From Bacilli bacterium (GTDB lineage Bacteria > Bacillota_I > Bacilli_A > RFN20 > CAG-826): 33,909 nucleotides of DNA. The position numbers and the translations under genes are program-made. This document shows positions 24,410-33,689 of the stretch, piece by piece (the first letter of the stretch is position 1; the number at the start of each line of letters is the position of its first letter). Below the pieces are notes generated by a model. It made no database searches and was not told the DNA's origin. It was given only the letters and a program-made list of their open reading frames with translations. Location: positions 1-33,909 of the forward strand of contig JAIKYF010000031.1 in NCBI GenBank assembly GCA_024683495.1, written 5' to 3'.

Positions 24410-26455
24410 ATGAAGCATGGAAATCTAATTCGCTCATTTGCCTTAACGGGCATTTTAGCGTCTTCGTGCCTTTTGGCGCACGTTTTTTCGTTCGCGGCCG
24501 CGCCGCAAGCGAAAGCTGCTGAGGCAGTGGTTGCTGAAGAGGCAACGGTTAGCACTGACTACAGTCAGGAAACCTATCTTGACGACGACAGAATCCTCTT
24601 TGGCGTCAATTCTTCAACTACGACCGGTATTTCTCAATCTCTCGGACTTTCTGTTTCCTCTCAGGTCATCACGTACAAAAATAGGCCTCAAGATGGAAAC
24701 ATTTTTGTTAAAATCAACGATCCTACCTTCGTTTCTGAATCGGAATCCAAAGTTCCAACCGATGAAGAAGGCAACCCATTAGGCGACCTTCCAATCTATG
24801 AAGGCGAAGTCTATTGCATCAAGGGCACCAAACAAAAACGTAGTAAGGATGTCGATGTCGTCATCCCTAAATATCTCACCCTTCAGGGCTACTTCATCAT
24901 TCACGTTTCCGGCATCGTTTCCGATGTCTGCGCCGATTCTTCTTCGACCGCCGATGATAAGTGGAAAAATATCGCCAACATCTATATTCATGACGAAATA
25001 GAGACCATTGCCGAAGATGCTTTCAAGGGTATTCCCGAAACTATCGGAATCAAGTGCTTAGGCGAAGAAAAAGAAGGTTGGGACGATAAGTGGACTGATT
25101 CTACCAACGTCGAATATAACGTTGAAGCCCCAGAATCCGTCACCAGCATCCTCGAACAATCCTCAACCGGCTCCTACGCCTTCGGTTCTGGCGAAAACTT
25201 CATGGTTGGCTTCCATGAGGAAGGCGAATACTATCGTCCGCTCACGATGACCTATAACATCCTTGATGAAAACGACAACCTCGTCACCACAGATGCCGAA
25301 TATGTCATCCCACTCAATTCCACCAGCCGTTTATTCGACGCGGTCGGCTCTTCCGTTGGCTCGATCAGCATCTCCTTCTCAGTGGATATTCCTATTGAAA
25401 AAGGCTTGCATATCGACCTCGGATCCTTGCTTTTCCATAACGTTTTCGAAGCTGTCAAGGTTGATGGAAAGTGGTTGCCAGACCTCACCATTCCTTATTG
25501 CGCGATACCTTCTGTTTCCGCCCAGACGGTCTTCAATATCGATGAATTCGTTTCGATGAATATCAAAACCATCTCGACCTTCATGGGCTATACCGAATTC
25601 GGCGTTGATGTCGATGTTAAGCCGGGCATCTTCGAGAAAGCCAATCCTACTTCCTACATCCAAAATAGAGAGAACATCGAAAAAGGAATCTATTACGTCA
25701 ATTATTCCTTTGTCGCTTTGAATCTCGCCAGATATCGCGTTACCTATAGAGTTAATAATGAACTCAAGGAAGAGGTTATCCGCGTTAATGCCCCAGCCAA
25801 CTATGATTTCGTTACCTTAGATAAGAAAACAGGCAACATTCTCGGCCTTTCCTTTGAGAACAGCGCCGTTGGCGAAGGCTTCTCCATCCAAACCGTTGAA
25901 AAGATCGAACTTATCGGTTTCAACATCCGCTTGGTCCTTAGAACCATCAATTCCAGCAACAAGGAATCGACCATCAATAAATCGAAAGTCGATACCAGAT
26001 TCGGCGCGGTGGTTTTATATGATAAATCCGTCAATACCGGCGTCAAACCTGTCGATATCGGCATCATCCTCATTATCATCGCCGGCGTTTACGTCGCTAT
26101 CTATGCCGCGGCCGCCGTCGGGTATTATGTCTACTCCAAAAACCGCTATAAGAACGACGAATTCAGACGCGTCAACAACAAGAAATTCTTGATCTCATCC
26201 CTCAAGAATGGCGCGGGATTCGGCTTAGTCGTCATGTCCATCAGCTTCATCATCTTCCGTTGGGGCCTGATGAACAACACGGTCGTCTCGTTCAACCCGT
26301 TAGATGTCTTCGTCATCATCTTCACGGTTGCCGCTGCGATCTTCTTAGGTTTATTCATCAAAGATGTCGTCATTTCGGTCAGGAATAACATGAAGCGGAA
26401 ACGCAACCGCAAACTCAAGCTTGACCAAGACATCGTTGACGATGGAACTCATTAA
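24410..26455 (+). CDS. Secreted/membrane surface protein with BspA-like repeat
   Basis: A 681-residue protein. Residues 1 to about 36 form a signal peptide ending at an Ala-rich site (PQAKAAEA). A mainly beta extracellular part of about 500 residues follows. Three hydrophobic segments lie near the C-terminus (about 548-575, 590-612, 625-652), with a basic tail (MKRKRNRKLK). About residues 191-225 resemble one BspA-type leucine-rich unit: IYIHDEIETIAEDAFKGI, then KCLGEEKEGWDDKW, the Cys...GW...W ending common in such proteins. The rest I do not recognise. GAAAGGAAG precedes the ATG. It heads importer operon 2, 28 nt before the ATPase, so it may help capture or process the substrate at the surface; that is inference. 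Confidence 0.85.
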   Translation: MKHGNLIRSFALTGILASSCLLAHVFSFAAAPQAKAAEAVVAEEATVSTDYSQETYLDDDRILFGVNSSTTTGISQSLGLSVSSQVITYKNRPQDGNIFVKINDPTFVSESESKVPTDEEGNPLGDLPIYEGEVYCIKGTKQKRSKDVDVVIPKYLTLQGYFIIHVSGIVSDVCADSSSTADDKWKNIANIYIHDEIETIAEDAFKGIPETIGIKCLGEEKEGWDDKWTDSTNVEYNVEAPESVTSILEQSSTGSYAFGSGENFMVGFHEEGEYYRPLTMTYNILDENDNLVTTDAEYVIPLNSTSRLFDAVGSSVGSISISFSVDIPIEKGLHIDLGSLLFHNVFEAVKVDGKWLPDLTIPYCAIPSVSAQTVFNIDEFVSMNIKTISTFMGYTEFGVDVDVKPGIFEKANPTSYIQNRENIEKGIYYVNYSFVALNLARYRVTYRVNNELKEEVIRVNAPANYDFVTLDKKTGNILGLSFENSAVGEGFSIQTVEKIELIGFNIRLVLRTINSSNKESTINKSKVDTRFGAVVLYDKSVNTGVKPVDIGIILIIIAGVYVAIYAAAAVGYYVYSKNRYKNDEFRRVNNKKFLISSLKNGAGFGLVVMSISFIIFRWGLMNNTVVSFNPLDVFVIIFTVAAAIFLGLFIKDVVISVRNNMKRKRNRKLKLDQDIVDDGTH

Positions 26456-26483
26456 TTAAATTTTTAAAAGGAGCGATAAGGAA

Positions 26484-28430
26484 ATGGAAATCCGCATCAA
26501 AGACCTCACAAAAATCTTCCCTGGTGATCCCAAGAAGAACATCCGCGATACCATCGCGGTCAAAGACATGGACTTCACAGTCCCTGATGGAAAGCTTGTC
26601 GGCTTATTAGGCCCTTCAGGCTGTGGTAAATCCACGACCCTTTACATGATTTCCGGACTTCAGGTCCCAACGTCAGGTGAAGTTTGGTTTGGCGACCAAG
26701 AAGTTACCAACCTCTCTCCAGAAAAACGTGGCATCGGCTTAGTTTTCCAGAACTACGCCCTTTACCCACACATGACCATCTACAAGAATATTGAGTTCCC
26801 TCTCACCAACCTTAAGGTTGAGGTACCTCTTGTCACTTTCTTCGATTTCACTCTCACCTATGAATATGAGATGAAAGAAGATGATATCGTCCAAGGCATC
26901 GAAAAGGCCGCCAACTCCCTCATGAAGAAAGCGGGTCTTAATAAAAAGGAATATGAACTCACATTAACTGAAAATAATGGGGTTTTGACCGTGAAATTGG
27001 TCCTCAAGAACGTCGCTCCTAACGTTCGTGACATGGTCAAAGAGAACTTCACAAAGATCATTGACGCCAAATTAGTCAATGAAGAAGAAGTGCAGACTTC
27101 TGACGCCTTATTCGATTCAACCGTTCGCGCGACCGTCAATAATGTCGGCGAAGGCGAGCTCGTCCGCGTGGCCTTCAAAGGCTTGCTCGGCAAGAATTTC
27201 GACACCTCTGAGATCGACAATACCATTTCCGCCTTCCAAGAAGCCGTCAAGAAATTCAGCAAACCCGAAAGCTGCGCCATCGCCAAGACCTCAATCGGCT
27301 ACGAATTGATGGCAAATATCGCTTTAATGCCAAGCAATAACCTCGAAGCGTGCATCGCCGAATGTCAGGCCAGCCACGCCTACGAAAGCGTTTCTTATAC
27401 CATTACTCAAGTCGTCAATAAAGAACTCCAAAAGGGAATTGCCTCCTATCTTAAAGGCAAGAAAGTCAAGTTCTCCGACTTCAAACTTTATTTCGATAAG
27501 AAGAATACCAAAGTCTATTTCAAACTTGTCCGCGTCAATAAGGTCGACGCCCAAGCCATCATCGATGAAATGAGCGAGCAATTCGGTTTGGCCGATTTGG
27601 AAATCGATACCGTTCAGGCCATTGCCCACCGTAAGTTAACCAAAGAAGAAAGACGCGATATCGTCATCGAAACCGCGAAACTCGTCCAGGTTGATGAATA
27701 TCTCGAGCGTAAGCCCAATCAATTATCCGGCGGTCAGCAACAGCGTGTCGCCATCGCCCGTGCGTTAGTTAAGAAACCACGCGTTCTCTTATTAGATGAA
27801 CCTCTTTCCAACTTAGACGCCCGTTTACGTTTACAAACCCGTGAAGAAATCCGCCGCATCCAGCAAGAAACCGGCATTACCACCGTCTTCGTCACCCACG
27901 ACCAAGAAGAAGCGATGTCCATCTCCGATGAGATCGTCGTCATGAAGCTTGGTATCATGCAGCAGATTGATCCACCTCAAAAAGTCTATAACGATCCTGC
28001 CAACTTATTCGTTGCCCAGTTCTTAGGAACTCCTCCAATCAACGTTTTCCGTGGCCGCATCGAAGGTAAGAAAGTCATGATCGGCGACGATTGCGTCATG
28101 ACCACCAAGAACGAATTAGGCGATAGAAAGATCTTCGTCGCCATCCGTCCAGAAGGTTTCATCCTCAAAGATGAGGGTGAGAATCTTCTCCATGCCGAAA
28201 TGGAATCCGTCCAGGTTCTTGGACGTGATATCTCCATCATCGCTCAGAACATCAACTGCATGAAGTTAAGCTTCCGCGCGATCATTTCTTCGGAAGAGAC
28301 CGTTTCCAAGAAAGACATTTCCTTTGCCATCAAACCTAATAAGATATTCCTTTTCGACGGCGAAACCGAGTTGCGTATCCGCGATGAAGAAGTAGCAGAA
28401 GAAAAGGCTGCGGAAGGAAAGGCCGAATAA
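26484..28430 (+). CDS. ABC importer ATPase, MsmK/MalK type, with 270-residue insert
   Basis: ATP-binding subunit of importer 2, 648 residues instead of the usual 360-370. Walker A GPSGCGKST (43-51), Q-loop Gln89, signature LSGGQ (414-418), Walker B VLLLDEP (434-440), D-loop and H-loop (THDQEEA, His472) are intact, as is the C-terminal regulatory domain (VAIRPEGF). The extra length is one insert, about residues 113-383, placed between the Q-loop and the signature, in the helical subdomain. It reads as repeated beta-alpha-beta units and is unrelated to the insert in the paralogue at 16263. Outside the inserts the two ATPases are very similar. AAAGGAG precedes the ATG. An acidic Glu/Ala-rich tail closes the protein. 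Confidence 0.93.
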   Translation: MEIRIKDLTKIFPGDPKKNIRDTIAVKDMDFTVPDGKLVGLLGPSGCGKSTTLYMISGLQVPTSGEVWFGDQEVTNLSPEKRGIGLVFQNYALYPHMTIYKNIEFPLTNLKVEVPLVTFFDFTLTYEYEMKEDDIVQGIEKAANSLMKKAGLNKKEYELTLTENNGVLTVKLVLKNVAPNVRDMVKENFTKIIDAKLVNEEEVQTSDALFDSTVRATVNNVGEGELVRVAFKGLLGKNFDTSEIDNTISAFQEAVKKFSKPESCAIAKTSIGYELMANIALMPSNNLEACIAECQASHAYESVSYTITQVVNKELQKGIASYLKGKKVKFSDFKLYFDKKNTKVYFKLVRVNKVDAQAIIDEMSEQFGLADLEIDTVQAIAHRKLTKEERRDIVIETAKLVQVDEYLERKPNQLSGGQQQRVAIARALVKKPRVLLLDEPLSNLDARLRLQTREEIRRIQQETGITTVFVTHDQEEAMSISDEIVVMKLGIMQQIDPPQKVYNDPANLFVAQFLGTPPINVFRGRIEGKKVMIGDDCVMTTKNELGDRKIFVAIRPEGFILKDEGENLLHAEMESVQVLGRDISIIAQNINCMKLSFRAIISSEETVSKKDISFAIKPNKIFLFDGETELRIRDEEVAEEKAAEGKAE

Positions 28431-28442
28431 GAGGACTCCCAA

Positions 28443-29543
28443 ATGGAAGAAATCTCTAGTTCAATCAAAAAAGGGAAACCCGTCGCGGTAGAAGAACTCT
28501 CGGCGAGCTCGATGTTTCTTGATGAACGCCCCGTCTATGACGAAGGCTATGATCAAGAAAGCAAGACCGTCGTGCGTTTAGTTTCCCCGAAAGCATCAAA
28601 TAAACCATACCGCGTCCGCGGCATCGATGATGTTGCCGCGAGAAATAACTGGAAAGGCTGGCTCTATCTTGCCCCAGTTATCATTCTTGTCGCCGTCTTC
28701 TTGATTTATCCTCTCGTTAATACCATCTTCATTGCCTTCACCGCCAATTATCAATATGCGACCGGCACCTTCGATGGCTTAACCTTGAGAAACTTCGGTT
28801 ATATTCTCGGCTTGGTATCCAAGTCCGCGGATAATCCGGGGGCGATGGAAGTCTACTTCGTGCGTTACGCGATACCTAATACATTTATTATAGTTATCGT
28901 CACCGTTCCGATTTCGACCTTCTTGGCCTTAATCATCTCCGTTGCCTTAAACTCCATCAAATGGTTCCAAAAAACCTTGCAAACCCTCTTCTTCTTGCCA
29001 TACGTCACTAACGCGATTGCCGTAGGTATGGTCTTCTCCGTCATCTTCGACGATAAGGGTATTATCAACTACATCTTCGGACTCAACATGAACTGGATCC
29101 AGAACGCGACCCAGTATGTGGCGATGATCCCATTATGTATCTACATCGTTTGGTCTTCAATTCCATTCAAGATTCTTATTTTCCTCTCTGGCTTACAGGG
29201 CATCGATAAGCAATATTATCAAGCCGCGCAGATCGATTCTTGCAGCAAAGCCAAGGTCTTATGGAAGATCACCGTTCCTCTTCTTTCCCCGCAAATCCTC
29301 TATATCTTGATCACTTCCTTCATGGGAGCCTTCAAAGAATATACCGCGGTTGTCGGCTTGTTCAACGGTCCTGGTACCTCTGGTAAGGGTGACCCGAACA
29401 TGGAAACCATCGTTTACTACATCTACGAAAACCTCAACTCGAATACCTCCGCTGCCGCGGCAGCCGCCGTATTCCTCTTCGTCATCATCCTTGTCTTCAC
29501 AGCCCTTCAATTCTGGGCTTCGAAGAAGAGGGTCCATTATTAA
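28443..29543 (+). CDS. Carbohydrate ABC transporter permease, MalF type, altered EAA loop
   Basis: Membrane subunit of importer 2, 366 residues. A cytoplasmic N-terminal extension of about 70 residues, absent from the paralogue at 17726, precedes the first helix (about 71-92). Further helices lie at about 145-170, 180-202, 226-248, 285-305 and 340-360. The EAA loop (about 260-283) reads QAAQIDSCSKAKVLWK: the glycine normally following the Asp is Ser266, while the first system keeps it (IDGAS). GAGG lies 8 nt before the ATG, which follows the ATPase stop by 12 nt. A segment between helices 1 and 2 is probably external. Confidence 0.92.
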   Translation: MEEISSSIKKGKPVAVEELSASSMFLDERPVYDEGYDQESKTVVRLVSPKASNKPYRVRGIDDVAARNNWKGWLYLAPVIILVAVFLIYPLVNTIFIAFTANYQYATGTFDGLTLRNFGYILGLVSKSADNPGAMEVYFVRYAIPNTFIIVIVTVPISTFLALIISVALNSIKWFQKTLQTLFFLPYVTNAIAVGMVFSVIFDDKGIINYIFGLNMNWIQNATQYVAMIPLCIYIVWSSIPFKILIFLSGLQGIDKQYYQAAQIDSCSKAKVLWKITVPLLSPQILYILITSFMGAFKEYTAVVGLFNGPGTSGKGDPNMETIVYYIYENLNSNTSAAAAAAVFLFVIILVFTALQFWASKKRVHY

Positions 29544-29564
29544 GGAAAGGAGGCTTAAGTATTT

Positions 29565-30554
29565 ATGAGTGAAATTGCAAAAACTGCGGTAGCCCCCAAG
29601 AAGTATATTGACTTCAAAGATGTCGTCGTCAACGACAACATCGTCATTTCCTTAGAGGAAGCAGGGCAGACCACCGATGCGATCAAGAAGGCCGAAAAAG
29701 TCTCTAAGATCATCACGACTACTCTTACCTACATCTTCATCCTCGCCTTGGTGGCCCTCGTCATCTTCCCGTTCTACTGGATGATTATCACCTCCTTGAA
29801 GCAGAATACCGAAATTCAGGCTTCAACCCAGACTTTCTTCCCCACCATCGTCATGTGGAGCAACTACGTCCACGTCTTCCAGGTCTTCGACTTCGGTAGA
29901 TATATGTGGAACACCATCGTCGTTGCTTTCTTCTCGACCTTGGGTACCTTGATCACCACGATCTTCGCGGCCTTCGCGTTCGCGAGATTGAAATTCAAAG
30001 GCCGCGAAGGCGTCTTCATGATCTTCTTGACCACGATGATGATTCCAGGCGAAATGATGGTTATCTCTAACTTCATCACCGTCGCCTCCTTCCGTTGGAT
30101 TGGTGAAGGCCAGACCCTCTTACAAGCGTATTTAGCGATGGTCGTCCCATTCCTCACTTCGGTCTTCTATATCTATTTATTAAGACAAAATTTCAAGCAA
30201 ATCCCTAACGAACTGTATTTAGCAGCGAAAGTTGACGGAAAATCCGACTGGTCCTTCCTTTGGAGAGTCATGGTTCCGTTAGCCGCCCCGACCCTCATCT
30301 CCATAACCATCTTGAAGTTCATGGGTACTTGGAACTCCTATGTCTGGCCAAACCTCGTCACCAACAGCCCGGATTACCGTTTGATCTCCAATGGTCTTCG
30401 TGGATCCGCCTTCGTCGACGTTGACTCAGGCCAAACCGAATACGGCTATCAGATGGCTGCGACCGTCTTAGTCACCGTCCCGTTGTTCCTCTTATTCATC
30501 TTCTTCCGTAAATACATTATGAGAGGCGTCGGCCGCGCCGGTATTAAAGGCTAA
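29565..30554 (+). CDS. Carbohydrate ABC transporter permease, MalG type
   Basis: Partner membrane subunit of importer 2, 329 residues. The cytoplasmic N-terminus is about 48 residues, then a first helix (TYIFILALVALVIFPFYW). Family marks match the paralogue at 18678: FARLKFKGREGVF, MMIPGEMMVI, NELYLAAKVDGKSDW (EAA loop with the normal Gly) and the ending FRKYIMRGVGRAGIKG. AAAGGAGG at 29546-29553 supports the ATG. It lies 21 nt after the MalF gene. Confidence 0.93.
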   Translation: MSEIAKTAVAPKKYIDFKDVVVNDNIVISLEEAGQTTDAIKKAEKVSKIITTTLTYIFILALVALVIFPFYWMIITSLKQNTEIQASTQTFFPTIVMWSNYVHVFQVFDFGRYMWNTIVVAFFSTLGTLITTIFAAFAFARLKFKGREGVFMIFLTTMMIPGEMMVISNFITVASFRWIGEGQTLLQAYLAMVVPFLTSVFYIYLLRQNFKQIPNELYLAAKVDGKSDWSFLWRVMVPLAAPTLISITILKFMGTWNSYVWPNLVTNSPDYRLISNGLRGSAFVDVDSGQTEYGYQMAATVLVTVPLFLLFIFFRKYIMRGVGRAGIKG

Positions 30555-30561
30555 AACATCG

Positions 30562-30596
30562 TTATCTAAGCAATAGCTTTGATATAAATTAGATAA
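30562..30596 (+). other. Intercistronic hairpin before the binding-protein genes
   Basis: TTATCTAA (30562-30569) and TTAGATAA (30589-30596) form a perfect 8-bp stem, with a small AAGC/GCTT hairpin in the loop. T6 at 30602-30607 lies 5 nt beyond. It may stabilise the downstream mRNA or act as a weak partial terminator; the position matches the hairpin in operon 1. Confidence 0.55.
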
Positions 30597-30620
30597 GACA
30601 ATTTTTTAAGGAGAAAAATC

Positions 30621-32135
30621 ATGTCAATCAAAAAATTACTCATCCTAGCACCAGCCGCCCTTATGGCGCTTGCGTCCTGCGGTGGTGGAACCACCCCAGC
30701 CGCCTCCAGCAGCCAAGCCTCTTCGGAGGAAGCTTCTTCAGAACCCGCCGTCTCGTCTGAGCAAAGTTCTGTCGCTTCGTCCTCTGAAGTGGGCGAAAAG
30801 ACCAAGATCAGCTTCTGGACCAATTCATCCTACACCGATGTCATTGACGGCATCATCGCCGGATTCCAAAAGGAATATCCAAACATCGAAGTCACCCATT
30901 CTAAAAAAGAAGGTAACTATGACACCGTCAAGAACCTTGTTGTCCAGGGCATCCCTGCCGATAACTATCCTGATATGTTCCTCGGATATCCCGATGCTGT
31001 TCAGGAAGTCATGCAGTACAACAAGGTCGTCAAACTCGACAAATACATTGATGATCCAGTCTATGGCTTAAGCGATGATGAATATTCCGATTATCTTGAA
31101 ACCTTCATTGAAGAAGGCCAAAACTATCCAATCGCCGGCACCTATTCTCTCCCATTAGCTAAATCCACCGAGGCTCTTTACTATAACAAGCAATTATTGA
31201 CCCTCGACCTCTCTAGCATTGACCCATCCATCAACGATGGCAACCCCATCAACGAAGAATACCTCAACAACTTAACCTGGGAAGTACTATTCGGAAAACT
31301 CTGCCCAGCCTTAGTTGCTTATAACGAGGCGATTACCGACGAGACCAAGAGAATCTACGATCCTTCTAGATATGACTTTGGCGCTGTCTTCGGCTATGAC
31401 TCCGATGATAACCTCTTCATCACTCTCGCCGAACAATATGGCTATCCTTATACCTCTGTCGACACCTCGACTGGTAAGGGCTCCATTGATTTCGTCAACG
31501 ATGGAATGAAGAGCGTTTTGAAGACCTTCAACAAAGCCAAGAATGATGGCTACTTCATCACCCAAGGCGTCGGAGGAAACTACACCAACTATGCCTTCAC
31601 CGCCAGAGCCGCCTTATTCACCGTCGGTTCCACCGGTGGCACCAAGTATCAGATCTCTACCGACTTCGAAACTGGCGTTGCCAAAATCCCACATGCTGAA
31701 GGACGTGATGCCAAAGTCATCAACCAAGGCCCATCCGTTTGTATCTTAAAGCACGGTGATGCCGATAGAGAACTTGCCACCTGGCTCTTCTACAAATATT
31801 TCACCAATGCTCAAAACTCCTTAGTCTGGGCCGTCAACACCGGCTATTCTCCAATTAGATACAGCAACTATACCTCCCCTGAATATATTGCTTATTCCAG
31901 CATTGAAGGTAAGCCCGCCGGATCTTCAGAGAAGCTCGGCGCCGAAGTCGCCCACTATGTTGGTGACGTTACCAAAGATTACTTCAGCAGCCCAGTCTTC
32001 AAAGGCTCCTCTGAAGCCCGTCTCCAAGTTAAGTCCTTAGTCACCGAGTTACTTAAACTCAGCACTGATGAATACGACAACAAAGTCGACGGACTCTTCG
32101 AAACCGCCAAAGCTAATACCTTGAAGGCGATGTAA
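30621..32135 (+). CDS. Solute-binding lipoprotein of importer 2 (first)
   Basis: Lipid-anchored binding protein, 504 residues. The signal peptide ends in lipobox LASC (Cys20), followed by a long Ser/Ala/Glu linker (about 21-60) that would hold the receptor away from the membrane. The mature domain starts KISFWTNSSYTDVIDGI and contains AGFQKEYPNIEV, GTYSLPLAKSTEALYYN and INQGPSVCIL, as in family-1 sugar-binding proteins. AAGGAG precedes the ATG. It is followed 47 nt later by a homologous binding protein, so the same permease may serve two receptors. Confidence 0.93.
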   Translation: MSIKKLLILAPAALMALASCGGGTTPAASSSQASSEEASSEPAVSSEQSSVASSSEVGEKTKISFWTNSSYTDVIDGIIAGFQKEYPNIEVTHSKKEGNYDTVKNLVVQGIPADNYPDMFLGYPDAVQEVMQYNKVVKLDKYIDDPVYGLSDDEYSDYLETFIEEGQNYPIAGTYSLPLAKSTEALYYNKQLLTLDLSSIDPSINDGNPINEEYLNNLTWEVLFGKLCPALVAYNEAITDETKRIYDPSRYDFGAVFGYDSDDNLFITLAEQYGYPYTSVDTSTGKGSIDFVNDGMKSVLKTFNKAKNDGYFITQGVGGNYTNYAFTARAALFTVGSTGGTKYQISTDFETGVAKIPHAEGRDAKVINQGPSVCILKHGDADRELATWLFYKYFTNAQNSLVWAVNTGYSPIRYSNYTSPEYIAYSSIEGKPAGSSEKLGAEVAHYVGDVTKDYFSSPVFKGSSEARLQVKSLVTELLKLSTDEYDNKVDGLFETAKANTLKAM

Positions 32136-32182
32136 TCCCCACCAAAAACAAATAATCACTTATCACGAAAGGAGATTTCCCT

Positions 32183-33679
32183 ATGAAATCGTTCAAACAC
32201 CTCATATTCGCTGTTCCGATGCTTATTGGCTTAGTTGCTTGCGGCGGCGGTGGAAGCACCCCCGCAGCCAGCAGCTCCTCTTCCGAAGCTTCCAGTTCGG
32301 CTGCTCCATCTAGCGATGTCAGCTTCTCGTTCTGGCACACTTTCGGTCAAGGCAACACCGAAGCGCTTCAAAACAACGCTCTTGAGTTCTCTAGAATCAT
32401 CAAGGAACGTGATGGCGTCAATTTGACCATCAACATCGAATATCAAGGCGGATATTCCGATATCCTCGACAAGGTCAATAAATCGTTCAACACCGGCTTA
32501 ACCCCGACGATGGCGGTTGCTTATCCTGACCATGTCGCCGATTATCTTCGCGTCGCCGATGGCAAATATGTCTACAATCTTGAAGACTATTTCAAAGATG
32601 CGGAAATCGGCTTTGGCAAACAAGAGGAATTGGGCGATAAATCGGGAACTGCTACGTATGGCTACGATGACTTCTATGAAGCTTTCATCGAAGAAGGCAC
32701 CCAATATGTTAAAGCGGGCACCTATTCGATGCCCTTCATGAAGTCATCGGAAGTCTTATTCTATAATGTCGAGGCTGTCAAGAATGCGATGAAGATCTAT
32801 AAGCCAGAAATCGAATCTGACGATGCCATCGAAGAATTCATTGCCAACATGACTTGGGATGAACTCTTTGAGATCTGCGATGTCGCTAGAGAGAATAAAG
32901 ATAAAGTCCTCAATACCATTGAGCGTCCATTCTTCTACGATTCCGATTCCAATCTCTTCATTTCCAAGATGTTCCAGAATGAGATTCCTTATTCCTCGAT
33001 TGGCAATGACGGCAAGGGAAAAATTGACTTTGAGACCGGCGAGGCCCGTGCTGAGGCCGAAGAAATGGTCTCCGAGATCAAAGCCCAATATGATAGAGGC
33101 AACCTCAACACCAAGGGTGTCGATGGCGGATATGGCTCTACGGCTTTCACCGATGGCAAGTGCATCTTCACCGTCGGATCAAGTGGTGGTGCTGGCTACA
33201 ATAACGTCACCGGTGGCTCTTTCCACGTCGGCGTTTGCAAAGTCCCAGCCTCTAACGATAATCCTTTATATGTCACCCAAGGCCCAACCCTTACCTTCCT
33301 TAGAAATCCTGGCAAATCCGATGCGGAAAATGACCTCAGAATGAAATATGCCTGGCAATTCGCAAAATTCATCACCAACCCCGCCATCAACGTCATGCAG
33401 TGCGTCTATGGTTCGGAAGGTTATTTCCCTGTCAGATATAGCGCCGTGACTTCCTCGGCCTATCAGGAATTCTTGAAAGAGAAGACCATCTATTCCGATG
33501 CCGCCAAGGTTTTAATCGACGATATCGATGGCAACTATCTCAACACTGCTATTTTCCCCGGCTCTGCCGAACTTCGTGATCAATGCGAAGGCATCATCAA
33601 GCTCGTCCTTACCGATAAGAAAGATGTCACGACTGCCTTCACTGATGCGATTGCTCAGACCAAACTCGTTTTGAACTAG
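32183..33679 (+). CDS. Solute-binding lipoprotein of importer 2 (second)
   Basis: A 498-residue homologue of the preceding protein. Lipobox LVAC (Cys20), a Ser-rich linker (about 25-45), then VSFSFWHTFGQGN at the start of the mature domain. Shared blocks include FIEEGTQYVKAGTYSMPF, FYDSDSNLFIS and VTQGPTLTFL, but overall identity by eye is modest, which points to an old duplication and possibly a different ligand. AAAGGAG precedes the ATG. The stop codon TAG is part of the AGGAGG site of the next gene, so the two are translationally coupled. Confidence 0.93.
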   Translation: MKSFKHLIFAVPMLIGLVACGGGGSTPAASSSSSEASSSAAPSSDVSFSFWHTFGQGNTEALQNNALEFSRIIKERDGVNLTINIEYQGGYSDILDKVNKSFNTGLTPTMAVAYPDHVADYLRVADGKYVYNLEDYFKDAEIGFGKQEELGDKSGTATYGYDDFYEAFIEEGTQYVKAGTYSMPFMKSSEVLFYNVEAVKNAMKIYKPEIESDDAIEEFIANMTWDELFEICDVARENKDKVLNTIERPFFYDSDSNLFISKMFQNEIPYSSIGNDGKGKIDFETGEARAEAEEMVSEIKAQYDRGNLNTKGVDGGYGSTAFTDGKCIFTVGSSGGAGYNNVTGGSFHVGVCKVPASNDNPLYVTQGPTLTFLRNPGKSDAENDLRMKYAWQFAKFITNPAINVMQCVYGSEGYFPVRYSAVTSSAYQEFLKEKTIYSDAAKVLIDDIDGNYLNTAIFPGSAELRDQCEGIIKLVLTDKKDVTTAFTDAIAQTKLVLN

Positions 33680-33689
33680 GAGGTACCCT

